Origin: Byssochlamys sp. IMV 00236
Lineage: Eukaryota > Ascomycota > Eurotiomycetes > Eurotiales > Thermoascaceae
DNA: 64,000 nucleotides
Direction of reading: 5' to 3'
Assembly: GCA_001931875.2 (NCBI GenBank)
Contig: MSJH02000830.1
Coordinates: forward strand, 248,001-312,000
The notes beneath the pieces were generated by a model. That model was not told where the DNA came from and did no database searches. It saw only the letters and a list, made by a program, of their open reading frames with translations. The position numbers and the translations under genes are program-made. This document shows positions 36,275 to 47,954 of this stretch, piece by piece. How positions within the stretch are numbered: the stretch's first letter is position 1; every line of letters starts with the position of its first letter.

Positions 36275-37754
36275 GTGATTATTATTACTATTTTTACTAT
36301 TACTATTTCCACTCTTGATCACGAGAGTACTCTAGTCTCCTTTGTGTCTCCCTGATTCGTATTCTGGGTTGACTATTATTGCCCCGTGTTCGACATCGTC
36401 CCCGTAGTTAGCCCCTATCTAGAGTAGATACGGTACTCTAGTTACCCCGTCTACAAGTTAGTTAGCCCATTCCTCCTTTTTCCAATTAAGAATTGAGTCA
36501 GGGGGACTAGCGGCAAATGCTCGATCGCCCAACAAGCTTCAGCATTCCACCTGAGAGTTGCGGCGCGATGCTTCCGCGCACTTCGCCGCCATTCCGTCAC
36601 TTTCTCATGGCGATACAGGCCAGTCCGACTGATCGAGTGCATGGGCTGGCAAACCGTCGAGATGCGTCGATCGGGGAAGTCAACCACGAATATGTGCGAG
36701 GGAGACCATGGCTGGCTGGCAGTCAAAGACTGAGTCTAGAGTAGGAAACGAAGGGCAATAATGATGTGGCTTGAGACGTGAAGCGCCAGGAACGTCGGTC
36801 GAGCCGGATTTTGCCTGCGAAGTTGCGCATGACGTAGGTAGATGGTGGGGGGTTTTTGGCCTGCAAATCCTGGAAGTGAATCAATTAATTGATTAATTCA
36901 TTAATTAATTCTGAGGAGGATTTCGGATATGATTATTATAATCCATTAGAGATCAGTTTTGTTATTATATTTCCATCGCTGCTGTTCTCCTGGCTGGATG
37001 CATCCAACCCGCCACTGCTGATATTATTATCGATCACTCTATCTAGTAAAGGCACTCAATAATAATATACCATAATAATCATCGTCCGACTAGCATTCTT
37101 AGAGTCGAGTCCAGACGGGCCCTTTCACTCCGCCAACGGCTAAGGCAGAGCAGAGACCATCTCGCGCCAAAAGAACCAGAGCCCCTCCACGCCAGCTAAC
37201 GAACTAATTAATTCCCATCTGCTATTTCTAGAAGCGACCAGCACGACTAACTTAGGAGGTGAGCCCCGACATCAAGAAGCACGACTGCTCCCCCGACACT
37301 TTATTATCACTCAATTCTGTCCTTGGCAGTCTCCCCGCTGGCTGTACCTGTTTTTTCTCCTCATCTCTCCTTCACGGAACCCCTCACTGTTCTCCAGGTT
37401 GATCCGGCTTTCTCCCTCCCCTCCGGTGAATCATCTGTGCTGGCCAATTCCGACATCGTGATCCCAGTGACGTTCCTGGCACGATCAGCCTTGGTCACTC
37501 TTGATTTTCTAGTTACTAGTTCCTCTCTCTGGTGACCTTGACGGCGACATCCATGGCTGGTGTATTTCTCGCTTAGAAGAATCTCTGAATTGATCGATTG
37601 CGACCGTCGGGCTCGTTCTTGTGCAAGGTAGCCAACGAACCACCGTACCACCACTCAGCGTTACATCATTTCGGAATGGCCACCTGCTGACTTTTTCCTT
37701 CTCTTTCTGGCAGCCATTGATCTCTCCCTTTCACATCGCGCGCATCTCCCAGCC
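36012..37754. promoter_or_regulatory. long divergent upstream region (hypothetical gene / orlA)
   Basis: 1743 bp between two opposed starts. It holds a TTA microsatellite, an AT-rich near-palindromic stretch near 36878-36912 (TCAATTAATTGATTAATTCA core) and, from about 37130, CT-rich sequence likely to be the orlA promoter and leader. CCCCT words, the core of stress-response elements, occur at 37182 and 37418, but such short words are expected by chance. No gene supported. Confidence 0.5.
36226..36274. repeat. trinucleotide (TAT)n microsatellite, about 16 units
   Basis: An uninterrupted 49-bp run of TAT/ATT units, flanked by interrupted TTA, TTC and ACT triplets from about 36198 to 36310. On the other strand it reads as AAT. 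It is noncoding by position. A poly-Asn frame on the - strand is a by-product. Confidence 0.97.
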
Positions 37755-40730
37755 ATGGCATCTCCGGTACCAGAGAGCCCTGGCAAGCTGCCCGACGGGC
37801 AGCCTGAACCCGTTATCGTGGGACCCGGCTTGAAGACACTGGGGGAGGATGCCTACCGGAAGGCATCGACCGCAACACCGAGCATGAGTGTCGATAAGGT
37901 AGATCAACCGTCCAGCGACGGTCCGTCGTACTTTGATAAGGTCCAAAGCAGCAAGGAAACCGCTGCCAAATCGCCATCCACTCCCGCTGAAGCGATGGAG
38001 GGAGCCAGATCCGGTCCAGAGCTCCTACGACGGTTGAGCCTGGTCGGGGAGTCAACCCCCAAGACGCCCGGGACAGACCTTCGAGCGGCCCATCCGGGGC
38101 TGAAGTTGACGGGGAGGATCATCAACGCGGCGTTCTGCATTCCATACAAACTGGGCTTCCGGTCCGGGGCAGACTGGGTATGACCTCATTCTCTCTCTCC
38201 AGTCTGTGTCTGTCTTGTCTTATTCTCTCGGCTGATGGTTTCTCTCAAAAGGATCTCAAGCAACGCCCCGGAACGTTGTCTTTGTTCGATTCATTCGCGT
38301 ATTTAGCATCACCCGAGTCCACATGGTCCCATACGCTGGTCGGCTGGACCGGGGAGGTGGAACCAATTCCAGATGGAAAGACGCCTCTACAGCCTCTCTC
38401 GGTCAATATCGAGGGGAATCTCCCCGCAGCTGCCAGCGGCGTCCGTCCTGCACTCAACAAAGCTGCCGCGCCCATTCCGGTGGATGCTCGTCAGAAGCCA
38501 CCTGCGAACCCGCTGGTGGAGGGCATCAGAGTGACGAAAGAAGATCGCCAGCGTCTCGAAACCCAGCTTCAAGACAGCCGGTACGGAAGGATCCTTCCGC
38601 TCTGGTTGTTCGACGAATCGGACGAGCCGCAAGACGATATTGTCCTGAAGGATCAAGGTAGATGGAGGCGCTATGCGGAGCGTGAGCTCTATCCTCTACT
38701 CCACTACAAGCAGAACGGCCCAACCGATGGCAGATCAGAACGCAAATGGTGGGCTGATTATGTCCGCCTGAATCGTCTATTTGCGGATCGCATTGCGAAG
38801 GCGTATCAGCCGGGCGACATCGTCTGGGTCCATGATTACCACCTGTTCCTTGTGCCCGGGATGTTGAGACAGCGACTTCCGAACATCTACGTTGGTTTCT
38901 TCCTGCACGCCCCCTTTCCCAGCAGTGAGTACATGCGCTGTCTGGCCAAGCGCAAGGAAGTCCTGACGGGCGTCCTCGGTTCCAACATGATCGGTTTCCA
39001 GACTTTCTCTTACTCAAGGCACTTTTCTTCGTGCTGCACGCGAGTATTGGGCTTTGACTCCAATTCTGCGGGAGTCGATGCCTATGGCGCACACGTCGCT
39101 GTCGATGTGTTCCCCATTGGAATTGACGTGCAGAATGTCCAGAGAGTAGCCTTCGGTAGCCAGGAGATTGAGGACGCAGTGGCCGGTATCCGCCAACTAT
39201 ATGCAGGGAAGAAAATTATCGTCGGTCGTGACCGGCTGGACAGCGTTCGTGGAGTGGCCCAGAAGTTACAGGCGTTCGAGACGTTCCTGGAGCGGTACCC
39301 TGAGTGGCGCGACAAGGTGGTTTTGATCCAGGTGACCACTCCGACGAGTCTCGAGGAGGAGAAGGAGGATGCGGATACCAAGGTCGCGAGCCAAATATCC
39401 AATCTCGTATCTACCATCAATGGTCGTTTCGGCTCGCTCAGCTTTTCTCCTGTTCAGTACTACCCGCAGTACCTCTCGAAAGTGGAATATTTTGCCCTAT
39501 TGCGAGTTGCCGACGTCGGTCTGATCACCACTGTTCGAGACGGCATGAACTCAACCAGTCTGGAGTACGTGGTGTGCCAGCAGAACAACCACAGCCCCCT
39601 GATCCTGTCCGAATTCTCCGGAACGGCAGGGTCACTGCCCAGCGCGATTCACATCAACCCGTGGGACCAAGGGGGAGTGGCAGCCGCCATCAACCAGGCG
39701 CTGACCATGTCTCCGGAGCAGAGACTGGAACAGCACACGAAGCTCTACAAGCACGTCACATCAAATAACATTGCAGCCTGGTCAACGCAGTACCTGCACC
39801 GCCTCCTGACCAACCTGACCTCCTTTGACCAGTCGATCGCTACACCCGCCTTGGATAGGTCAAAGTTACTCAAACAGTACCGCATTGCCCGGAAGAGACT
39901 GTTCATGTTCGACTATGACGGCACCTTGACGCCCATTGTCAAGGACCCGCAGGCGGCCATCCCGTCCGACCGGGTCCTGCGGACGATCAAGACTCTTGCA
40001 GCGGACCCCAGGAACGCAGTGTGGATCATCAGTGGGCGAGATCAAGCCTTCCTGGACGAGTGGATGGGCCATATCCCAGAGCTCGGGCTGAGCGCCGAGC
40101 ACGGATGCTTCATCCGCAAGCCACGCTCGGATGATTGGGAGAACCTGGCCGAGCGGACGGATATGGGATGGCAGAAGGAGGTGATGGAGGTCTTCCAGCA
40201 CTTCACCGAACGGACGCAGGGATCGTTCATTGAGAAGAAGAAGGTCGCTCTGACATGGCACTATCGCCGTGCGGATCCCGAGTATGGTGCTTTCCAGGCG
40301 AAGGAGTGCCGGAGGCAGCTCGAGGAGACAGTGGGCAAGAAATGGGACGTGGAGGTCATGGCTGGCAAGGCCAATCTCGAAGTGAGACCGACCTTTGTCA
40401 ACAAGGGCTTTATTGCGGCCAGGTTGGTCAAGGAGTACGGGCCGCTCCCAGAATCCGCACCGGAATTCATCCTGTGCCTGGGAGACGACTTTACCGACGA
40501 GGGTAAGTTTTCTTTTTTTGTTCTTCAATTTCAACGTGTACATGTACTGACGCTTGATAGATATGTTCCGGGCTCTCCGCGACTGTCATCTTCCTTCCGA
40601 CCACGTTTATACCGTGACGGTTGGCGCCAGCTCCAAGCAGACGGATGCGAACTGGCACCTGCTGGAGCCTGCTGATGTGATTTCCTGTGTCGCCATGTTG
40701 AACAGCAGCTCTTGTTCCGAGGAATACTGA
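37755..40730 (+). CDS. orlA: trehalose-6-phosphate phosphatase (Tps2 / OrlA)
   Basis: Exons 37755-38177, 38252-40502 and 40561-40730 (phases 0 and 1), 947 aa. Residues 1-130 are a disordered leader. An inactive-looking GT20 (trehalose-phosphate synthase-like) domain follows, with IVWVHDYHLFLVPGMLR, FFLHAPFPSSEYMR and RDGMNSTSLEYVVCQ. The HAD phosphatase domain starts near 690 with FDYDGTLTPI (nucleophile and acid Asp), WIISGRD, LSAEHGCFIRKP and GDDFTDEDMF across the last splice. It removes phosphate from trehalose-6-phosphate, the second step of trehalose synthesis, in complex with Tps1. In A. nidulans orlA loss gives heat-sensitive growth. The last intron interrupts the conserved GDDFTDE motif, so reading through the donor gives a wrong C-terminus. 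Confidence 0.95.
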
Positions 40731-41471
40731 GGGACGAGTTCGCTACGGATGACGAATTCTCTTTTTCAGCTTCTTTAGCACCGTGTCTAAACACGCGTAT
40801 ATGTCCAGGATATGCCAGTTTGCATCGGCATTATAAGGAAGGCATTGGGCAGGGGCTGTCCGTGGTATAGCCATGGACGGTGTTGTGTTGGGTTGGTCAT
40901 AGCACATGATAGACTAGTCGGTCTCCCAGTTAGGGTTCTCAGTTCCCGGGGAGAGTCATTGATTCATATAGAGATATATATATATAATGCGATTCAATTG
41001 TTCGAACTCGCCTGGTTGCTATGACAGCACAAGTGTTCAGATCCGTCAGGATATCTAACCTACTGATCTTTTAACACGTTCACGACAGCACCGAACTGTA
41101 TGAAGCGTAGTGACTAGACAAGATCATCCCCGAAAGATAGTAACACGGAGTAGTGATGAATAGTAACAATAATAAGTTAGTTAACTAAATCCGACTCAAA
41201 TAAGTAGCTTACTAATGTTCTCAACATCACGTGCAGCGGGGGAGGGGGGGATATCCGCTTTCTAGGTTAGGCTTGGATTCTGATTATAAATGTATGAATA
41301 TACCTAACTTGACGACGTACAGTATTTAAACCTACAAGGAAGCCGCCGGATCAATCGTTTGAGATAAGATTTTTTTTTCCTCCCGCTCTATCATTACAGG
41401 AAGTCATTCCATCAATTGATATCATCTCCTATATATATAACTATCCCCAACCGACCAGACTTCCCACCATC
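40731..41471. other. intergenic, orlA to ABM-fold gene
   Basis: 741 bp, AT-rich with a TATATATATATA run near 40975-40985 and a G-rich run near 41237. It holds the orlA 3' UTR and the next promoter. No gene supported. Confidence 0.55.
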
Positions 41472-42161
41472 ATGTCCTCCGGAGAGATTCATATCGTGGC
41501 TACTTTTTACCCGAAGCCCGGGAAAGCTGACGAGGTTCGTTGCTAATCAATTCAAAAAGCCTGACCTTTTCCTTTTCCCAGCCCATAACTCGAATGATTC
41601 ATCTCTCTATCTCTATCTCTGTCTCGATTTGGTTCTCGGCCAAAAATCGAACGAACGAAACCAAATAAACTACATAATTATCTATCTATCTAACATGCTG
41701 AAATCGAAAATAGCTCATCGCCATCGGCAAGGAATGCGCTGAAAAAGTCCACGCGACCGAGCCCGATACGTTGATTTATTATGCTTTGAAAGTGCAGGAT
41801 AAGGATGAGGTCATTTTTGTTGAGAAGTAAGTTATGCGTTGTCCCCCAACACCCAACAATAACTTTTTTCTCCGGGAACTGTTCCTTCTGCTGTTAGCTA
41901 GTTATTACCCGTTGGCTCCGAATTTCTTCTCCGAGTTTCTCTCTCTCTCTCTCTCTCTCTTTTATTATATATAATTTTTCTCTGGGGCATTGATTAACCG
42001 TGATAAATCACAGGTACAAGAACCAAGCAACCGTAGACGCGCATCTCAAGACGGAGCATTTCCAGCAGTTGGCCGCCAAGGTGCCTGATTTGACAACGAA
42101 GCCGTTCGATATTAAGATCGGGTCTTTCCTGTTTGGATACGAGGGACGGTCGAAGATGTAA
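41472..42161 (+). CDS. small ABM-domain (putative monooxygenase-fold) protein
   Basis: Exons 41472-41534, 41714-41826 and 42014-42161 (introns 179 and 187 bp, phases 0 and 2), 107 aa. The first strand IHIVATFYPKPGKADELIAIG is the opening of an antibiotic-biosynthesis-monooxygenase fold. It continues with ATEPDTLIYYALKVQDKDEVIFVEKYKNQATVDAHLKTEHF split over two exons, where YKNQ...H.KTEHF matches the conserved 'e.W.d...l.aH..t.hf' strand and helix. Such proteins are dimeric ferredoxin-like barrels, some acting on quinones or stress-derived carbonyls. The substrate cannot be read from sequence. Short coding and long introns made it invisible to simple frame scanning. Confidence 0.82.
41939..41960. 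repeat. (CT)11 dinucleotide repeat in intron 2
   Basis: A perfect 22-bp CT run inside the second intron of the ABM-fold gene, followed by TTTTATTATATATAA. It could act as a pyrimidine tract, though it lies about 50 bp from the acceptor. Confidence 0.95.
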
Positions 42162-44705
42162 ATCTGGTTCTTTCAGGGGGGCATCTTTTTCTTCATGTGT
42201 CCGTGGCTGGGTATATATATGTATATATCTATGAGTCTAGTCATGAGATATATTTGAATCTGTACTGGGGTTCTTTGTAATTGGATAGTCTGTTCTAGAT
42301 GTTTGTTCACTAGCCAGAAGGATAGTTGGAAACAGTGGCTAAGGTTAACTATGAGACCTCGAATTGTAATCTGTCTCTGCTGTTAGAATTAAGAAAATAA
42401 AAACACCGGAAACGACTAACTAGAGCACCCCTGCAGAATCACTTTAAGGCCGTAGTACGTCTCACCAACCCACGTGGTGGTGGCTCGGAAAATCCCACAC
42501 GTACGCTCTCCTGTACGGAGCTGTCCTCTAGAACATACCATATGTGACAGTTCGGAAAGCTGCAGTAACTACCACGCAGCCCTTGTAGCGCGCCGCAAAC
42601 TGAGATAAGTTCCGAGCCGGCTAGTCCGCCACTAGAGGATCAGATATGCGGGGAGGTGTCGGTTCACCAAGATCTCTCGGGTCGAGCTGGAACTATATGC
42701 CCAGAATAATAATCAAGTTGGAGATGCTCTGTAATAATATTTACTACTGCTCGAATAGGCATGCTAATCCGGGTTATACGAATTCAGATCGGGTAAGACG
42801 TTGTGTCAAGATGGGAGTCGTTGGTGACGGATAGAGATAGATCCAGGTGGTGAGACGTTTGAATCTATCATAGCCAAGGAAAATCCATCCAGGAGTCTTA
42901 TCTGATTTATCGCCATCGGTTGCGTGTATTGGATGACTGCTAGTGTTCTGCGTCACGCGAGTTTCAGAGATGTCTGAGGCATCCGAAGCCCTCGATAACG
43001 GCCTCTGTCGCGCACTGGAACGGCGATGCTACCTTGGCCCGGAGGATCAGTTGCGCCTGGCTCCTGCACCGTGGAACTACTTGCTCTTGCTTGGTGTTGA
43101 ATTCCATGAGTATGGTACAAGTGCACAGCTGCCGCGTCCATCGGATGTACCGAATTGTGTCGTCTAATCAGGCGAGAAGCGATGGTCCCTTCCAGTCCCT
43201 GACAGCTTAGCCGACGCCTCGATAGTTCAACCGGGTCGATGACACGGGAGGCCAATCAGGACTGGCGCACTTTGTGACGGACGAAGCGTCCAGCCATCGT
43301 GGGCCCCGGGTGGCGGAGGCGAGAGACAACCTGGGTTAAGCCGTTCGGAAGTTTAGAAAGCTTTGACACGAACGAGACGGTTGAAGTTGAACCGTTGAAG
43401 AATAGGGGAGAGAAGGTGGTGAATCGTAGTAACACGGAGAGTGTTTTTGACTTCTTCTGGAGAGTGAACTGCTCAACATGGTCAATGGCTTATTTTTGGA
43501 AAAAACCCCTTACCGGGCCGGAACCATGGACGGGCGCCCTGGGGTTCAGCGAATACGTATCCAAACTGGCAGTCAGACTGAACAACAGCTTGGAGTTTGG
43601 ATATCATCGTGGAGCTGGGAGCGAGGTTAGCGGATGGGTTAAGACCTTTCCAGCCCTCCAGACTCACTAACTGATGGCCTTCGCTCCACCATCGTCAAGA
43701 TCCACCACTTTGGAGCCTCCCAAAGACCCTAACTAACACGCTCAGACAGACTGGCCTCGTCCCGCCCTAAGGGGGCAATCTAGTAGTTGGTGTAGCTGTA
43801 GCAGCAACAGGAGGAGGTCAAGCACGAAAGGAAACGTTCCAGGCTTAGAGTAAGCTTCTCGAACGAAGGCAAAAAAGCATCTGGTGGCTGTCCGTTAGAC
43901 ACATTCCCCTGCTTCTGCATTATTGCTTCTGCATTGCTCTCTGACAGCCCATCGCGAGAGATTGTTAGTTAGCTAGTTGATTGTTCGTTTCGGCGCTGTG
44001 GCAGTTGGTCGGCAGCCCGTTGACTTGCCGCGAACCTCTCCAGCCTTCTCCAGCCCCTGATTCTCTCCTCCCCCTCCCCCCAAAAGCTCCAGGTCAACGA
44101 CGCACTGTGTGCCTTCGCGGTCTCTCCCATCCTGCTCTTGGGGATCGTCACCTACAGCCATCCTCGCCTCTGCCTCTGCCATCTCGCTGGATTCCATTGA
44201 ACAGCTGTTATCTCACTACGGTCGCGCACGCCTTAGCCCACGGTTTCCCCGCCTCCCCCAAAGCTCCATCCAGTACAGTTCCCCGACTTCGACTTCGACA
44301 TCGACATCGATTCTACCGTGAGAGTATTATTATAATATCTGCGCTGCGTGGTCCGGACCCCGCTGGCAATATCAACTCGCGGTCCTTGATCGTGGAGATA
44401 TACGTTCAGTCAGACAGCTCGAACTCTCCGCACCGTTCTTCTTGGACCTGCATTCTATCTATCTGCAAAGCGTTCTTCTAGCCTGTTGAGCGACGTTTTT
44501 TGAAGGTCCGTCCGTCTCCATCCCTCGCCCCGTCGCCATGTCCGCTCGAACGACGACTAACGCATCTCTACCAGATACCCTTGGATTCTGCTTCGCATCT
44601 GACGACCCCTTTCGCACTATATCGTCGATTTCGACCTACTCGATACCCTATCATCGTCTGCATATAAAAAAGTTACTTTAATTCTTATAAGAACATCTGC
44701 ATAAA
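42162..44705. other. long upstream region of racA
   Basis: 2544 bp. The first part is the ABM gene 3' UTR. The central part (42640-43680) has two unbroken frames (43299-43670 + and 42953-43255 -) without family features. From about 43980 to 44700 it is pyrimidine-rich with CATCG/ACTTCGACTTCGACATCGACATCG runs near 44283-44312, like the long leader of a polarity gene. I see no supported coding gene or RNA gene. Confidence 0.5.
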
Positions 44706-45601
44706 ATGGCGTCGGGCCCTGCGACTCAGTCATTGAAGGTGAGCTTGGCTTATATACTGCGATATTGAAAGAGACTTGGGACTCGTGGCTGACACGGCGC
44801 GAACAAGTGTGTGGTGACCGGAGACGGTGCTGTCGGCAAGGTAATCCCTGCTTATCGATTCCTTCTGGAAGCTGGAATGGCAATTAACCAGTGAGACAGA
44901 CATGTCTTCTAATCTCTTATACAACCAATGCCTTCCCTGGAGAATATATTCCCACCGTGTTAGTTTCCTGTTCAAAGTCGATAACAATCATGGTCTTTGC
45001 TGATGACTGGATAGGTTTGACAACTACTCAGCAAGTGTGATGGTCGATGGCCGGCCCATCAGCTTGGGATTGTGGGATACTGCAGGACAGGAGGATTACG
45101 ATCGACTGCGCCCCTTGTCGTATCCACAGACCGATGTTTTCTTGATCTGCTTCTCGATCGTCAGCCCGCCCTCTTTCGACAACGTCAAGGCCAAGGTATG
45201 TGATTGGATAATGCGGTTTGGGTATGAAGTAGCTGACAATCACCACAGTGGTACCCTGAAATCGAGCACCACGCGCCAAACGTTCCGAAGATCCTGGTCG
45301 GCACCAAGCTGGATCTACGAGAAGACAAGGCCACCACCGAGGCTCTCCGCGCAAAGAGAATGGAGCCTGTCTCATATGAGCAGGCGCTCGCGGTGGCCAA
45401 GGAGATCAAAGCTCACAAGTACCTTGAATGCTCTGCGCTGACTCAGCGTAATCTGAAGAGCGTGTTCGATGAGGCTATCCGGTATGCGCATCCCGATTCA
45501 AAGTTGGAAGTCTGGGACCGACGAATGCTAACTCCCGCAGTGCTGTTCTTAATCCGCGCCCTGCCCCGAAACCGAAGAGTAAGAAGTGTCTCATTCTGTA
45601 A
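44706..45601 (+). CDS. racA: Rho-family GTPase RacA (Rac1)
   Basis: Six exons: 44706-44738, 44808-44840, 44900-44958, 45015-45195, 45249-45481 and 45541-45601, 199 aa with all phases consistent. P-loop GDGAVGKT (16-23), switch I YIPTVFDNY, switch [11 protein letters not shown] (W62 corresponds to Rac Trp56, where Cdc42 has Phe), GTKLDLR and ECSAL for guanine recognition, a polybasic PKPKSKK and the CAAX box CLIL. A terminal Leu predicts geranylgeranylation. The N-terminus [16 protein letters not shown] is that of fungal Rac. RacA controls polarised growth, branching and NADPH-oxidase-linked reactive oxygen. The first two exons are 33 bp each. Confidence 0.96.
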
Positions 45602-46318
45602 AGCATCGAAAGTGTCCATTTCATACATTTACCAGTAGTTAATTTCTTTATTTTCTTGATATTTATTCCAAGGCGTCCGGGCAGTTTAGGTCATGCTGCA
45701 AACGTGATATTGACGGTTGACTTTTGCTGATTTCTCATCACCCACCCAACCCTGTCACTTATTACTACTTACAATCACATCCAAGAGATACAGAGAACAT
45801 GAAGCTCGCTGCATTGCATCTTTCCTTTTCTTTCTAAACCTAATAGACTCAAACAAATCTCCATGATCGACTTGTCTTTGGTTGTTGACAGTTTGTTGAT
45901 CTGTTAATTTCCGAAATTGCTTGTATTTCTGTTTCATCAAGCATTGATATAATTAGTAAATGAACCTCTTCCTTGACTATCAGACTTCTTGTCGCCTATT
46001 GGCAGATCAAAGGGGGTTAACTACTCGTAGTTCGCCGAAGGTTGCACTCTTGCTTCCTTGAGACTCGACGGATTCTGGGACTGAGAGCTGGTTTTCAAAG
46101 TCGATGTATAGAAGAAGGCTTTCTCATGCCAAAGCATTTTCATAACAATGTCCTCGTAAATTTTTATACATATGAAGCCATATGCGGGATATATTCAGAA
46201 AGGCGAAGGGAATTAGTGATTCACCATCATCGCGGTAATGTCAAGATAATCAATAACAGAAAAGAAGACATGCATGGTCGCCTCGAAACAAATGTTATCA
46301 AATCATCTAGCAAACCTC
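45602..46318. other. convergent intergenic region (racA / NOP6)
   Basis: 717 bp between two 3' ends. It is T-rich with no supported gene. A frame running from 46042 into the NOP6 3' end is the shadow of the latter. Confidence 0.55.
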
Positions 46319-47421
46319 CTAGTAAGAACCAGAAACTCTTCCCCTTCGACTGGGGTGGATACCACCTTGCCAATCTTCTTGGCCGCCGTTGTTATTGTTG
46401 TAAGATTTATTCTCTTTCGACGGCTGCTTCTTCTGCTCCTGCAAGGCGCGTTTCCGCTCCTCTTCGAGCTTCTTGTTCTTCTGCTTTAGCTTCTCTTTGC
46501 GGTTTTCGGATTTACCTCCACCGCCGGCGCTAGAAACCATGAAATATGATCAGAAAACGTGTTCCATACTAGTACCATGGGGAGGGGGCATAGGGTGTTG
46601 ACTTACGTCAATTCGACATTGATCCTCCGCGCGGGGGACTTGCCATCGTCGAATTGCGAGTGGTGGTATAGTTTCAAGCAGGTCTTCATACGGTCGTAGT
46701 GGTCGAATTCGATAAAGGCGAATCCGCGGCATTTGCTGCTGCCCTTCTCTGTGGCGACACGCACGGAGGCTGGAGGGTTCTTTTCGAAGTGCTTTTTGAT
46801 CGATTCGACGGTTGCTGTATAGGGGAGGTTTCCTGCGAAACTGGGAGTTAGCACCATTGCGAGAGATGACGGTATGACGGAGAGTGCTTGGCTTGGTCCT
46901 GGATATAGGTATAACGTACCGACGAAGACGATGAATCGGACTTTTTTCTGCTGGTGATACTGCTGTTCCTCCTGCTCTTGTTGCTGCTCGTTCGCTTCCG
47001 CAGCTTCGGCTTGTTCGTCATTGGCAGCATCTCCATTCTCTTTCTTTTCCTTTTTCTTGTCCTTCTTCGTCTTCTTCTTTTTATCTTTCTTCTCATCCTG
47101 CTTCTCCTCCGTAGCATCCTCCATCTCTACATCTTTCGACTCTTCCTTCTCCTCATTCTTCTTTTCAGCCTCCTTATCGGCCTTTTTCTTTTCCTTCTTC
47201 TTCTCTTTCTTCGCCTGCGCCTCCGTATCTTCCTTCACTTGCGATTCTTCCGCCTCAGCTTCAATCTTCTTCGATTCTTTCTTCTTTTGCTTCTCTTCGC
47301 GCTTCAACTTCTTCCTCGCCTCCTTGTCAACGTCGACTTGCTCGATCTTCGCATCGGTTTCGCCGACTTCCTCGGAAGTGGCCTGGGAACGCTTGCGCTT
47401 CTTGTCGGCTTTTTCGCCCAT
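46319..47421 (-). CDS. nop6: ribosome-biogenesis RNA-binding protein Nop6
   Basis: Exons 47421-46920, 46832-46607 and 46529-46319 (phases 1, 2), 312 aa. About 165 N-terminal residues are almost only Lys, Glu, Asp, Ala and Gln in coiled-coil style (for example KKEKKKEKKKADKEAEKKNE). They precede one RRM: RNP2 RFIVFVGNLPY across the first intron and RNP1 CRGFAFIEF, ending RINVELTAGGGGKSENR across the second. A basic tail NRKEKLKQKNKKLEEERKRA and Asn-rich end follow. Order and length match fungal Nop6, a 40S assembly factor binding pre-rRNA. Without splicing, each part seems an unrelated frame. Confidence 0.88.
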
Positions 47422-47954
47422 TGTGATGGTTCTTCGGGGGGTTGTTGAGTGCGAGTTTGACGATGTGCTGTGGGATTGCTGAGTTTCTTTTTTTCAGACT
47501 AAATTCCGGTATCGAAGAGAATGGATTATTCGATAATGTCGTATCTCCGATTGATTTGCTTTTTTTTTAATCGAAAAATAAATTCTGCCGGGCGCATTTC
47601 TGAGCGGTGAGTAGCTAGCTAGTTGGGAGTTTATCGGGGTTGTTATGTAAGCATTTCATACTCCCGTCGCTGGACTCGACAGATCTAAATAGAAAACTGC
47701 CATGCCGTGATGGATGGTGTTGAAATATCAATATGGGATATGATTCTATTCCTGGAATAATGATAGATGAAACATTTATATATATGCACGTTCGGGTAAA
47801 TTCGATTCAGCTATGCAATCCCGCGGAATCAAGTTCTAAACTGTCCATGAAACAAAATGCTATCGACGCCATTCCCATAACTTTTAAGTATGTAGACAGA
47901 TGCTCCTCCGATCTCCAAGTAACGTTCAAAAAAAAAAAAGAGCTCATGCATGCT
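47422..47954. other. intergenic, NOP6 promoter and CMS1 3' region
   Basis: 533 bp. It contains T8 at 47562 and an A-run near 47928-47939. A + strand frame at 47733-48035 crosses into CMS1 and is not supported. Confidence 0.55.

Noticed and set aside
36086..36322. poly-Asn protein on the - strand
   Set aside because: Produced by translating the TAT/ATT microsatellite; no sequence outside the repeat supports coding.
37182..37422. Two CCCCT stress-response-element cores upstream of orlA
   Set aside because: A 5-bp word is expected several times per kb; fitting biology but not evidence by itself.
39866..40543. 225-codon - strand frame in orlA
   Set aside because: Antisense to the phosphatase domain; no motif.
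43299..43670. 123-codon + frame upstream of racA
   Set aside because: No motif, no consistent splice partner and no family resemblance; its reverse strand is open as well.
46954..47448. Leu/Phe-rich apparent membrane protein on the + strand
   Set aside because: It is the complement of Lys/Glu-rich codons (AAG/GAG read as CTT/CTC) of NOP6, not a real transporter.
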